NCBI GenBank assembly: GCA_003209655.1
Contig: QCPW01000002.1
Coordinates: 124,001-188,000, forward strand
Reading direction: 5' to 3'
DNA: 64,000 nt
DNA from: Prochlorococcus sp. AG-442-M23
GTDB taxonomy: Bacteria > Cyanobacteriota > Cyanobacteriia > PCC-6307 > Cyanobiaceae
Below, one piece after another: positions 38,818 through 46,057 of this stretch (position 1 is its first letter; the number at the start of each line of letters is the position of its first letter). Position numbers and translations under genes: made by a program. The notes under the pieces are model-generated. The model saw only the letters and a program-made list of their open reading frames with translations, made no database searches and had not been told where the DNA came from.

Positions 38818-38954
38818 TAGATAAATAAATCCTCAATACCTGAGTAATCTTCTCTTTCACTTGGTGCTTTATCGTTCATTTCATAGATGTCATCTTTTGA
38901 TTTATAACATAGATAGCCAAGTCCAATAAATAGAAAAGTAAATGAAATGATCAT
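38817..38954 (-). CDS. 45-residue membrane protein divergent from second RHH gene
   Basis: MIISFTFLFIGLGYLCYKSK opens with one hydrophobic helix, then an acidic tail (DDIYEMNDKAPSEREDYSG). It diverges from the RHH gene at 39031 with 76 bases between starts, in the same arrangement as the 50-residue protein beside the first RHH gene. It is followed by a TAATG-coupled 61-residue gene. Confidence 0.65.
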   Translation of the reverse strand: MIISFTFLFIGLGYLCYKSKDDIYEMNDKAPSEREDYSGIEDLFI

Positions 38955-38963
38955 GATGTTTGG

Positions 38964-39013
38964 TTGACGGAAACTAAATATAATGCAAAAATATTTGTAG
39001 TCAAGTGCAACAC
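38964..39013 (+). promoter_or_regulatory. Divergent promoter/operator of RHH module 2
   Basis: TTGACG (38964-38969), nine bases, then TATAAT (38979-38984), followed by GTGCAACAC at 39005-39013, 17 bases before the ATG. The layout and the flanking bases match module 1 closely. Transcription from the TATAAT would begin near 38991, putting GTGCAACAC just downstream of the start, a good repressor position. Confidence 0.5.
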
Positions 39014-39030
39014 ATTGTTCACCTATTTAT

Positions 39031-39411
39031 ATGCCTACAAGTAGAAAAAGGATTGGCTTTTTACCCAGACCAGAGGTTCAAACAATACTTGATGACTTAA
39101 GTATTGAAGAGAACCTAAGTCAGTCAAAGGTTGTTGGAATATTAGTAGAAGAAGCACTTAACTATCGTGGACTATTTGATAAAAAGAATGGAAAGCGTTT
39201 TCTTGGTAATCCTCATGATCACAATTTATCACAGAGTTTAATGAAAGGTGTTAGTACTGAAAATTTAGAGCTGATTGATGAATTAAGAAAAGATAATCCT
39301 AGCGCTAGGATTGAGCTCGTACCACGCAAGAAAAGATCCGATAATAGGGATGAAATGCTAGAAAAATTTGCCCAATTTTTAAAATTTCAGGAAATTATGG
39401 AAAATTATTAA
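39031..39411 (+). CDS. Ribbon-helix-helix DNA-binding protein, copy 2
   Basis: A 126-residue paralogue of the protein at 38033. The fold is RKRIGFLPRPEVQTILDDL (strand plus helix A) and LSQSKVVGILVEEALNYRGL (turn plus helix B). The C-terminal half is charged, with RIELVPRKKRSDNRDEML and a helical end. It probably binds the GTGCAACAC site upstream and autoregulates; this is inferred. A GTGTTACA motif lies 21 bases beyond its stop. No toxin partner with a known fold is adjacent. Confidence 0.8.
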   Translation: MPTSRKRIGFLPRPEVQTILDDLSIEENLSQSKVVGILVEEALNYRGLFDKKNGKRFLGNPHDHNLSQSLMKGVSTENLELIDELRKDNPSARIELVPRKKRSDNRDEMLEKFAQFLKFQEIMENY

Positions 39412-39872
39412 ATATACTCAGTATGTACTTAAGTGTTACATTATTTTACGCTTTTTTGTCGGTCATAAATTTAAAGGATAAGTTTTAAAGACGTATACTG
39501 AGATTCAGTAGCCATGATGTTTTAGATGAAAAAGTCAATAATTCTATACAATACTTCCAAAGCCATTATGGTAAAGAATAAACTTCTATGGTTTTTTTCA
39601 CCTTAATAACCAACTTTTTAAGATTTATTTGATAACTAATGCAGATTATAAGAAAAGTTGTAATTTAACATATTTTTTATAGTTTAAAATATTAGAAGAT
39701 TTGTAATATTTCAAGGTTGATTGTTAATAAGAAATAGACATATGAAAATTATTTATATAGTTATCTTTTATTTATATTTAAATGAGAAAAACAGAATTTA
39801 AAAAATTTAAAACGTTAAATTATAAACAAAAAATGACTTCAAAGAAGCTAATTTATTAAATGGACTTGGGAA
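39412..39872. other. 461-base gap before tRNA-Met, no convincing gene
   Basis: The stretch is strongly A/T-rich. It holds GTGTTACA at 39433-39440, frames of 26 codons (ATG near 39525) and 25 codons (39782-39859, Lys-rich), and nothing resembling a known protein. It abuts the 3' end of the minus-strand tRNA gene, the usual insertion side for tRNA-targeted elements, but no second copy of the tRNA 3' end was seen in the window. Confidence 0.5.
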
Positions 39873-39946
39873 TGTCTCGAGCGTGACTTGAACACGCGAC
39901 CTGTGGGCTATGAATCCACCGCTCTAACCAGCTGAGCTACCGAGAC
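39873..39946 (-). tRNA. tRNA-Met (CAT anticodon)
   Basis: Read on the minus strand, GTCTCGG pairs with TCGAGAC to give the 7-bp acceptor stem (one G-T pair). The D stem is GCTC/GAGC, the anticodon stem GTGGA/CCCAC with a closing A-C mismatch, and the T stem GCGTG/CACGC around TTCAAGT. The anticodon CAT is at 39910-39912 and CCA is not encoded. The full acceptor pairing excludes a typical initiator tRNA, so it is elongator Met; an Ile tRNA modified to read AUA cannot be fully excluded. Confidence 0.93.
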
Positions 39947-39974
39947 ATTGTTTTATTTTAAATCATGACTAGTC

Positions 39975-40457
39975 TTAATTACCATTTTGAACATTTATTT
40001 GTTTATTAGCCTCATATATTGCTATTCCACATGCGACGGATAAATTAAGACTTCTAACCCCTTTTTTATCTTTATTTGATAACGATACATTTGGCATATT
40101 TATTGATATTAATGAATCACAAGCATTAATGACGTAATCAGGTAATCCTGTGTCTTCTCTACCAAATAATAGGATATCCTCCTTAATGAATTTAAAGTCT
40201 TTCAAATAAATCCCATTTTTTTTGCTAAAGGCGATTATTCTTTTATTTCTTTTAGTATCCTTAAATATTTTAAAATTTGAATAATTTTTTAATTTAACTA
40301 AAGGCCAATAATCCAAGCCAGCTCTTTTTAAATATTTATCCTCTAAACTAAAACCTAAAGGTTCAATCAAATTTAATGTAATATCAAAAGCAGCACAAGT
40401 CCTTGCAATGCTTCCAGTATTTTGAGGAATTCTAGGTTCAAAAAGTGAAATTTCCAA
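39975..40457 (-). CDS. trmL: tRNA (cytidine/uridine-34-2'-O)-methyltransferase TrmL
   Basis: A 160-residue SPOUT methyltransferase of the TrmL (YibK/CspR) group that methylates the wobble ribose of Leu tRNAs. The start MEISLFEPRIPQNTGSIAR is diagnostic. The AdoMet knot elements are LLFGREDTGLP and SLNLSVACGIAIYEA. It follows cobU by 3 bases, so the two are cotranscribed, and lies downstream of the membrane protein at 41019. Confidence 0.95.
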   Translation of the reverse strand: MEISLFEPRIPQNTGSIARTCAAFDITLNLIEPLGFSLEDKYLKRAGLDYWPLVKLKNYSNFKIFKDTKRNKRIIAFSKKNGIYLKDFKFIKEDILLFGREDTGLPDYVINACDSLISINMPNVSLSNKDKKGVRSLNLSVACGIAIYEANKQINVQNGN

Positions 40458-40460
40458 ATT

Positions 40461-41009
40461 CTAAGAAGGTATTTCAAAGCTTATATTATCTAATTTTATC
40501 GCTCTCCCATTTAATGTAAGCCAATTCTCTTTTGATATCTTAGTTATTCTCTTTTGAAGATCTCCTAGTCTTTCTATATACTTATTACCAATTTCGTATT
40601 CAGAGACTAAACTCCAACCTACTTGTTCCCCAACAATTAATGTTGTTTTTGATCTTTTTTTTAAAATTTCTAAAAGATAATTTAATTTTTTATGCCATTC
40701 TTCATCATTTCTATTTATATTTTCCATGATAAAACCGCCAATCGAATCAATTAATAAATGACCTTTTTCATTATGTAATGCACTTATTAGATCATTCGTC
40801 TCAACTAAACCCCATTCTTTTGGTCTTCGTTTACGATGTACAAGAATTTTTTCTTGCCAATTTTTATCATTTGTTCTTGTTTCTGATAAAGCTATATAAG
40901 TTATGTTTTTGATTTTTTTAGCTATATATTCTGCAAATTCACTTTTCCCACTCTTTGTACCACCGGTTATGAAAATGATTTTAGAAAATATATCTTCATT
41001 GATTTCCAT
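40461..41009 (-). CDS. cobU: Adenosylcobinamide kinase / guanylyltransferase (CobU/CobP)
   Basis: The bifunctional enzyme phosphorylates adenosylcobinamide and attaches GMP in late cobalamin synthesis. The 182 residues show the P-loop ITGGTKSGKSEFAE (about residues 13-26), HRKRRPKEWGLVE with the GMP-accepting His region, and the Walker B-like LLIDSIGGFI. Together with cobN and metH it supports cobalamin (pseudocobalamin) production and use. Gaps of 9 and 3 bases to its neighbours suggest an operon. Confidence 0.95.
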   Translation of the reverse strand: MEINEDIFSKIIFITGGTKSGKSEFAEYIAKKIKNITYIALSETRTNDKNWQEKILVHRKRRPKEWGLVETNDLISALHNEKGHLLIDSIGGFIMENINRNDEEWHKKLNYLLEILKKRSKTTLIVGEQVGWSLVSEYEIGNKYIERLGDLQKRITKISKENWLTLNGRAIKLDNISFEIPS

Positions 41010-41018
41010 AAATAAATA

Positions 41019-41330
41019 TTATTTAGAGAAATACCACCATGTTGCAAGAGGAATTATCGTAGCAGCAATTAGTAAGCCAACAACAATATAGGTGGCTGTT
41101 GAACTTTCTGCATCCTCAGCTCTCATAGTATTAAAATTTGGATCTACTACTGGGTTATCAATTGATGATGGTTGACTTTTTTCGTAATTAATAATGGATT
41201 TTTGCTGACCAACTATAAAAAGGTCAGTTACATTATTAATGCTTCCTGCATAAGTTCTTATTGGTAATACGATGAAAAGAAAAACTATCATCAAAAATGA
41301 AAAAAAGGATTTATAAATAGACTTAGTCAT
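41019..41330 (-). CDS. Small secreted/membrane protein, unknown
   Basis: A 103-residue protein with an N-terminal signal-like hydrophobic segment (about residues 8-27, ending RTYAG, a plausible signal peptidase site) and a C-terminal hydrophobic helix (about residues 80-100, YIVVGLLIAATIIPLATWWY). The middle is polar and presumably periplasmic or lumenal. No family is recognised. It precedes cobU by 9 bases. Confidence 0.65.
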   Translation of the reverse strand: MTKSIYKSFFSFLMIVFLFIVLPIRTYAGSINNVTDLFIVGQQKSIINYEKSQPSSIDNPVVDPNFNTMRAEDAESSTATYIVVGLLIAATIIPLATWWYFSK

Positions 41331-41442
41331 TTTTTGGTATGTATCAATAATATAATAATAAACTATGAATCTCTTTTTCCTTGATATGAAAATCCAATAT
41401 AATTACTGAAAGTAATTATTAAGTTTTGTATATTATGTATTT

Positions 41443-42069
41443 ATGAATTTTAATGGTAAAACTTTAATAATTATTGGCTCTATACTTTTTTTCTGTCAAT
41501 TAGTAAACTTTATTTCCATAGATTCGATATCACCAGCATTTGAAAGAGCTCAAGTTTTATCAGCTATATCATCAGTAATAATTGTATTGATTGGCTTTTT
41601 ATTTAAACAATTTAATCCCAACAAAGGAGAGAGAGTTGAATTAGAAGGTGAAAATAAATTTATATTTGATCCAGATTTACCTACAGAAATATTAGATGAA
41701 TTGGCATGGGGTTCAGAAGCAATTTTAACCTCAACAGCTGCTGCAACGATATTAATTCACAATGATGGTAAGAACATCTTAAGAAGAGGTATTACATCTG
41801 ATAAGGTTTTCGAACCTGGCGAAACTTGTATGAGATCTGTTAAAGATATGAAATTAATTTCACTAGCAAACACAAAATTTTATCCTGGAAGAGATGAATT
41901 TTTTAGTTTTTGCCCAAACGTTCCATCAATAATAATAATACCTATAGATAATAAATCATTTATTTTAGTCGGGGGATGGAGTTGCAGATGTTTTACAAAG
42001 GCAGATGAAAAATGGATTAATAATTGGTCTAAGAAATTAAATAATATTTTCTTAAAAAATAGTTTTTAA
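41443..42069 (+). CDS. Cofactor assembly of complex C subunit B (CCB2/CCB4, DUF2930)
   Basis: A 208-residue protein of the CCB2/CCB4 family, needed for covalent heme c(n) attachment to cytochrome b6 in plastids and cyanobacteria. Two N-terminal hydrophobic segments (about residues 7-24 and 38-56) precede a soluble domain with ELAWGSEAILTSTAAATILI and the late SIIIIPIDNKSFILVGGW. The family assignment is by motif memory; the heme ligation role is inferred from plastid work. It is divergent from the 41019 gene and converges on lptC. Confidence 0.85.
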   Translation: MNFNGKTLIIIGSILFFCQLVNFISIDSISPAFERAQVLSAISSVIIVLIGFLFKQFNPNKGERVELEGENKFIFDPDLPTEILDELAWGSEAILTSTAAATILIHNDGKNILRRGITSDKVFEPGETCMRSVKDMKLISLANTKFYPGRDEFFSFCPNVPSIIIIPIDNKSFILVGGWSCRCFTKADEKWINNWSKKLNNIFLKNSF

Positions 42070-42079
42070 AAAGTTAACT

Positions 42080-42706
42080 CTAAAAATATATCTTAGACCG
42101 AACCTTATTTTCCTCTGAACTGAAACTTACAGATTTTGTGTTTATATTGTAGAAAGCATTTTCAGAGTTAACTTCATATTTCTTTTCCTTATTCATATCA
42201 TTAACAGTATATTTAACTGGATTAAAAAATTCAATAATGTTATTCTTTTTGTCAAAAATAGCCTTATTTGAACTTAAAGAAATTTGATTATTTTTAAAAT
42301 TTACATTTCCAATTAACAAAAATTCAGAATTATTCATATCCCATATAATTTTATTTGAATATATTTCTTCTTCCTTTTTAATTAATGATCTTATTAGAAC
42401 ATTACCATCTAATTCTAGTAATTTGTTATTGTTAGATAATTTTGATTTATCCGAAGATATTATAAATTCACTTTTATTATTCTTGAACAAATTTATTGTA
42501 GTCTCTTTAAGACTAAATACATTTTTATCATTATCATAGTTTGAATATGGACTTTTAATTGATAGAAATTTCTTACCTTCATTGGAAAATATATTCATAT
42601 CCATACTATTAATACTTTGAGTTATTATTGTTTGATTATTTGCTCTTGGATTGCATCCTATAATTAATAAAGTAATTATGAATAAAAGTTTATAGGAGCT
42701 ATTCAT
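42080..42706 (-). CDS. lptC: LptC-like lipoprotein of LPS export
   Basis: A 208-residue LptC/OstA-type protein. The lipoprotein signal ends IITLLIIGCNPR with the lipobox Cys near residue 18. The remainder is a beta-jellyroll of repeated strands (DGNVLIRSL, LIGNVNFKN, FFNPVKYTV), as in LptC and LptA-N domains. LptC passes lipopolysaccharide from the LptBFG ATPase to the periplasmic bridge. It overlaps the end of metG by 8 bases. Confidence 0.87.
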   Translation of the reverse strand: MNSSYKLLFIITLLIIGCNPRANNQTIITQSINSMDMNIFSNEGKKFLSIKSPYSNYDNDKNVFSLKETTINLFKNNKSEFIISSDKSKLSNNNKLLELDGNVLIRSLIKKEEEIYSNKIIWDMNNSEFLLIGNVNFKNNQISLSSNKAIFDKKNNIIEFFNPVKYTVNDMNKEKKYEVNSENAFYNINTKSVSFSSEENKVRSKIYF

Positions 42707-44234
42707 AGTCTAGCTTTTCAATAATTGGATTTGGGATCGGAAGGTTTGAATTTTGTTTCAGCATTCCCCAAATTAATTGCTCATTCCATGGTTTATTTTT
42801 GTCGTATATTGAACCTAATTGTTTATCAATTTTTAATGATAAATCAGGTAATAAAGGTAATAATAATAAGCTAATAATTCTAACACTTTCCAATACATTA
42901 TAAATTATTTTACTTACCAGAGAAATATTATTATCGTCTTTAATTAAAGTCCAAGGTTGTTTTTCGTTAAGATATAAATTTGTATTAATAGCAAGATTAA
43001 GTACTTCATTAGCTGCCAAGTCTAATTCGTAGGAATTAAAATGTTTTTTGAATTTTTCTACTTTTTCATTTGACAGTACTTCTAATGAATTATCAATAAT
43101 GAACTCCTCATTATTTGGAACTTTATTGTTAAACCACTTTCTAGACATTGAAGAACTTCTATTTAATAAATTACCAATTGTGTTAGCCAAATCATTATTA
43201 ATAATATCTACGAATCTTTTATTTTGAAAATCTCCATCATTACCCAAAGAGATATCTTTTAATAAGTACCATCTAACGGCTTCTTTACCATATTTAGATA
43301 ATAAAAGAGTTGGATCTAAAACATTGCCTAAGCTTTTACCCATTTTTTGTCCTTCCCTAGTTAGAAAACCATGACCAAAAACTTTTTTAGGCACCTGCAT
43401 GCCAGCAGAAAGAAGCATTGCAGGCCAATATACTGCATGGAATCTCAAAATATCTTTACCAATAAAATGAATATCTGCTGGCCATCCTTTATTAATTGAA
43501 GCCTCTAATGATGGATTATTCATATCTGTGCTAATTGCACTAACATAACCCAGTAAAGCATCAAACCATACATAAAAAGTATGATTATCAATGTCTGGGA
43601 CAGATATTCCCCACGAAACATTTGTTCTAGATATTGAGAAATCTTTTAAACCTTTAGATACAAAATTTATAATTTCATTTCTTCTTTCTTTTGGCTGAAT
43701 AAATGAAGGATTTTTTATAAGATCTTCTATTTGAGATTGGTATTTTGATAACCTAAAGAAAAGGTTTTCCTCATTCTTCCACTCCAATTTTTTTTGATGT
43801 ATTGGGCATTTATAAGTTGATGAATTATCTGGATTATCTTTAAATTCCTCACAGCCTACGCAATACCACCCTTTTTGCACTCCCATATAAATATCATCAG
43901 ATTTCTTTACTCTGCTGTAAAATTCACTAACTATTAATTCATGTTTTTTAGAACTCGTTCTTACAAATTTGTTATATGTTATGTCCCAATCTTTCCAGTT
44001 TTGTATAAAAATATTTGATACCTCATCGCAATGTATTTGAGGGGCAACTTCTTTATGATTTGCTGTTCTTTGTATCTTTAAACCATGTTCGTCTACTCCA
44101 GTAATAAAAATAACTTCTTCGCCAGAGAGTCTCTTATATCTTGCTATTGAGTCACAAATTAAGGTGGTATATATGCTTCCTAAATGGGGTTTATCATTTA
44201 CATAATATAAAGGTGTAGTGATTATAAAACTCAT
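42699..44234 (-). CDS. metG: Methionyl-tRNA synthetase
   Basis: MetG charges tRNA-Met. At 511 residues it is the short form without a C-terminal tRNA-binding domain. The HIGH motif is PLYYVNDKPHLGSIY and the KMSKS motif is GQKMGKSLGNVLDP. The zinc knuckle region reads WYCVGCEEF and later KCPIHQKKL, so one ligand may be His. It sits in the rpmG-rpsR-RNB-metG-lptC direction and overlaps lptC by 8 bases. Confidence 0.98.
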   Translation of the reverse strand: MSFIITTPLYYVNDKPHLGSIYTTLICDSIARYKRLSGEEVIFITGVDEHGLKIQRTANHKEVAPQIHCDEVSNIFIQNWKDWDITYNKFVRTSSKKHELIVSEFYSRVKKSDDIYMGVQKGWYCVGCEEFKDNPDNSSTYKCPIHQKKLEWKNEENLFFRLSKYQSQIEDLIKNPSFIQPKERRNEIINFVSKGLKDFSISRTNVSWGISVPDIDNHTFYVWFDALLGYVSAISTDMNNPSLEASINKGWPADIHFIGKDILRFHAVYWPAMLLSAGMQVPKKVFGHGFLTREGQKMGKSLGNVLDPTLLLSKYGKEAVRWYLLKDISLGNDGDFQNKRFVDIINNDLANTIGNLLNRSSSMSRKWFNNKVPNNEEFIIDNSLEVLSNEKVEKFKKHFNSYELDLAANEVLNLAINTNLYLNEKQPWTLIKDDNNISLVSKIIYNVLESVRIISLLLLPLLPDLSLKIDKQLGSIYDKNKPWNEQLIWGMLKQNSNLPIPNPIIEKLDYE

Positions 44235-44300
44235 AATATCTTTTTTTTTTATATTAACAAATTTAATTAATACATTAAGAAAAATAATATTATTTTTTAT

Positions 44301-45485
44301 TTAGTGAATAAATTCTAAAAGATTATTATCATTTAAATTATATTTAACCTTATATATTTTATTAGTATATGTTTCAATGGAAATATATAGAATTATAAGT
44401 AGTTCTAATGAATATTCTTGGAAATAGACCAAAGCAATATTTTTCTTATAATTAATCCATTTAATAAATATTATTTTATAAGAGGATTTTTTTTCGTTAA
44501 TAAAAAATATTTTTAAATACTTTAATCGATTATTTTTATAAATATTATTATTTTCTAATTGTTTAGTTTTTGTTAAATCTATTATTTCATTGATCTTATT
44601 ATAATTCAGAAACTCCAGATTATTTAAGTAGTTAAAAACTTGTCTTTGAACAACTAAATCTAAATACCTTCTAAGTGGTGATGTACATTGTGTATACTTT
44701 ATAAGTCCTAAAGATTCATGTTTATTAGCCTTTGTAGTAATGTAACTTTTACCCATATATTGTTTTAATATTGAAAACTTTATTTCACTATCACTATATT
44801 TATTTAAAATCTCTTCGGCATTACAATTTATTTTATGAGTTCTGTAAGGAATTGGTATATTATTCTCAAATAAATATAGACTAGTAACATATCCCATCAA
44901 TATCATTGATTCAGATACGATTATTTGAGAAATACTTTTATAAATATTATTAATCTCGACTTTACCATTATTAATATTAATATTACAACTTGGAATATCA
45001 AAGGTAATTGCTCCTTGCGTTTTACGATAATTTAGACTACTAATTAATAAATTTTTTAGATAAATTATTTCAAATTCTTCCTTAGGTTCTAAGTCTATAA
45101 TTTCATCTACATCTTCATATGTTAATTGATATTTAGGTTTTATTTTTGCCTCCATTATTTCATATTTATTTATTGAACCATCTTCATTAAATATAATCGA
45201 AGCACTTATTGTATCTGATATCTTATTTTGATTTAAGTTAGCCTTTTCAATTATTTTAGTTGGTAACATTGGAACATATTCATCAATTAAATACAAACTG
45301 CTACTTTTACTTCTTGCATCAATATCTATTTCAGAATCTGTTATAAATAATTTACAAGGATTACAAATATGTATCCATAATTTTTTTATGTTTCCTTCAA
45401 TTAATTCTAATGAGAGAGCATCATCTATCTCTTTTGGATCATTTGAATCTATTATAAAAGTTTTTAAATGAGTTAAATCTCTCAA
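44301..45485 (-). CDS. Stand-alone RNB (RNase II-type) exoribonuclease core
   Basis: A 394-residue RNB-domain protein that starts at the catalytic block. IIDSNDPKEIDDAL at residues 11-24 carries Asp13, Glu19, Asp21 and Asp22 (the Glu replaces one Asp of E. coli RNase II, as in plastid homologues as I recall). LWIHICNP, YRKTQGAITFDIP and TSPLRRYLDLVVQRQ follow. The cold-shock domains expected before the core are absent and the C-terminal 65 residues are a degenerate S1-like tail. It lies 39 bases after rpsR, so upstream coding sequence has not simply been missed. It complements the non-catalytic relative at 28039-30258. Confidence 0.88.
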   Translation of the reverse strand: MRDLTHLKTFIIDSNDPKEIDDALSLELIEGNIKKLWIHICNPCKLFITDSEIDIDARSKSSSLYLIDEYVPMLPTKIIEKANLNQNKISDTISASIIFNEDGSINKYEIMEAKIKPKYQLTYEDVDEIIDLEPKEEFEIIYLKNLLISSLNYRKTQGAITFDIPSCNININNGKVEINNIYKSISQIIVSESMILMGYVTSLYLFENNIPIPYRTHKINCNAEEILNKYSDSEIKFSILKQYMGKSYITTKANKHESLGLIKYTQCTSPLRRYLDLVVQRQVFNYLNNLEFLNYNKINEIIDLTKTKQLENNNIYKNNRLKYLKIFFINEKKSSYKIIFIKWINYKKNIALVYFQEYSLELLIILYISIETYTNKIYKVKYNLNDNNLLEFIH

Positions 45486-45524
45486 ATATATAAAATATTA
45501 TTTATGTAACTGTTATTTTTAGAG

Positions 45525-45746
45525 TTAGCCTTCCGGATTAACAAATGGCAATAATGCAACAATTCGTGCTCTTTTTACTGCTAATGTAAGATCTCTTTGC
45601 TGTTTAGACGTTAATCCAGTCATCCTTCTAGGTAATATTTTACCTCTCTCTGTTATAAATTTTTTAAGAAGCTCAACATCTTTGTAGTCAATTGGATCAC
45701 CGGGTTTGATTGGTGATAATTGTTTTTTAAAAATTGAATTTGGCAT
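45525..45746 (-). CDS. rpsR: 30S ribosomal protein bS18
   Basis: A 73-residue bS18 with the core [20 protein letters not shown] and the C-terminal [19 protein letters not shown] and IALLPFV. It follows rpmG by 15 bases, the usual cyanobacterial rpmG-rpsR pair, and precedes the RNB exoribonuclease gene, so ribosome and RNA-decay genes share a transcript. Confidence 0.97.
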   Translation of the reverse strand: MPNSIFKKQLSPIKPGDPIDYKDVELLKKFITERGKILPRRMTGLTSKQQRDLTLAVKRARIVALLPFVNPEG

Positions 45747-45761
45747 TGTTCTTTTTATAAA

Positions 45762-45956
45762 TTATTTGATTTCTTTGTGAATTGTCATCTTATTTAGATG
45801 TGGATTAAATTTCTTAAGTTCCAATCTTTCTGTCGTATTTCTTTTGTTTTTTTCAGTTGTATATCTTGAAATACCATTAGATCTTCTAGGTTCTGAACTT
45901 GTTCTCGCTTCAGTACATTCTAAGGTTACTACAACTCTTGTACCTTTTTTCGCCAT
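45762..45956 (-). CDS. rpmG: 50S ribosomal protein bL33
   Basis: A 64-residue bL33 starting [20 protein letters not shown] at ATG 45956. The frame extends upstream to 46016, but the family start is here. The single visible Cys shows the zinc-free or partial form. The [20 protein letters not shown] and [15 protein letters not shown] ends are standard. It is divergent from pheT and starts the rpmG-rpsR cluster. Confidence 0.97.
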   Translation of the reverse strand: MAKKGTRVVVTLECTEARTSSEPRRSNGISRYTTEKNKRNTTERLELKKFNPHLNKMTIHKEIK

Positions 45957-46057
45957 TTTGTTTAATACGCTGATGTATAATTTTCTATTGTACAACTTCA
46001 AGAAACTATTTTGCATATATTTACTTTTCTTTTAGTATCATTAGACAAAAATATTAA

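Noticed and set aside
38033..39411. Classical toxin-antitoxin pairs with the RHH genes as antitoxins
   Set aside because: Adjacent genes are divergent one-helix proteins with no RelE, MazF, PIN or HipA features; the arrangement is not a standard operon.
39525..39605. 26-codon frame in the gap before tRNA-Met
   Set aside because: Too short, no ribosome site and no family; expected by chance in A/T-rich DNA.
39860..39960. tRNA-derived attachment site pair
   Set aside because: I looked for a second copy of the tRNA-Met 3' end in the 36-40 kb stretch and saw none, so no att pair is claimed.
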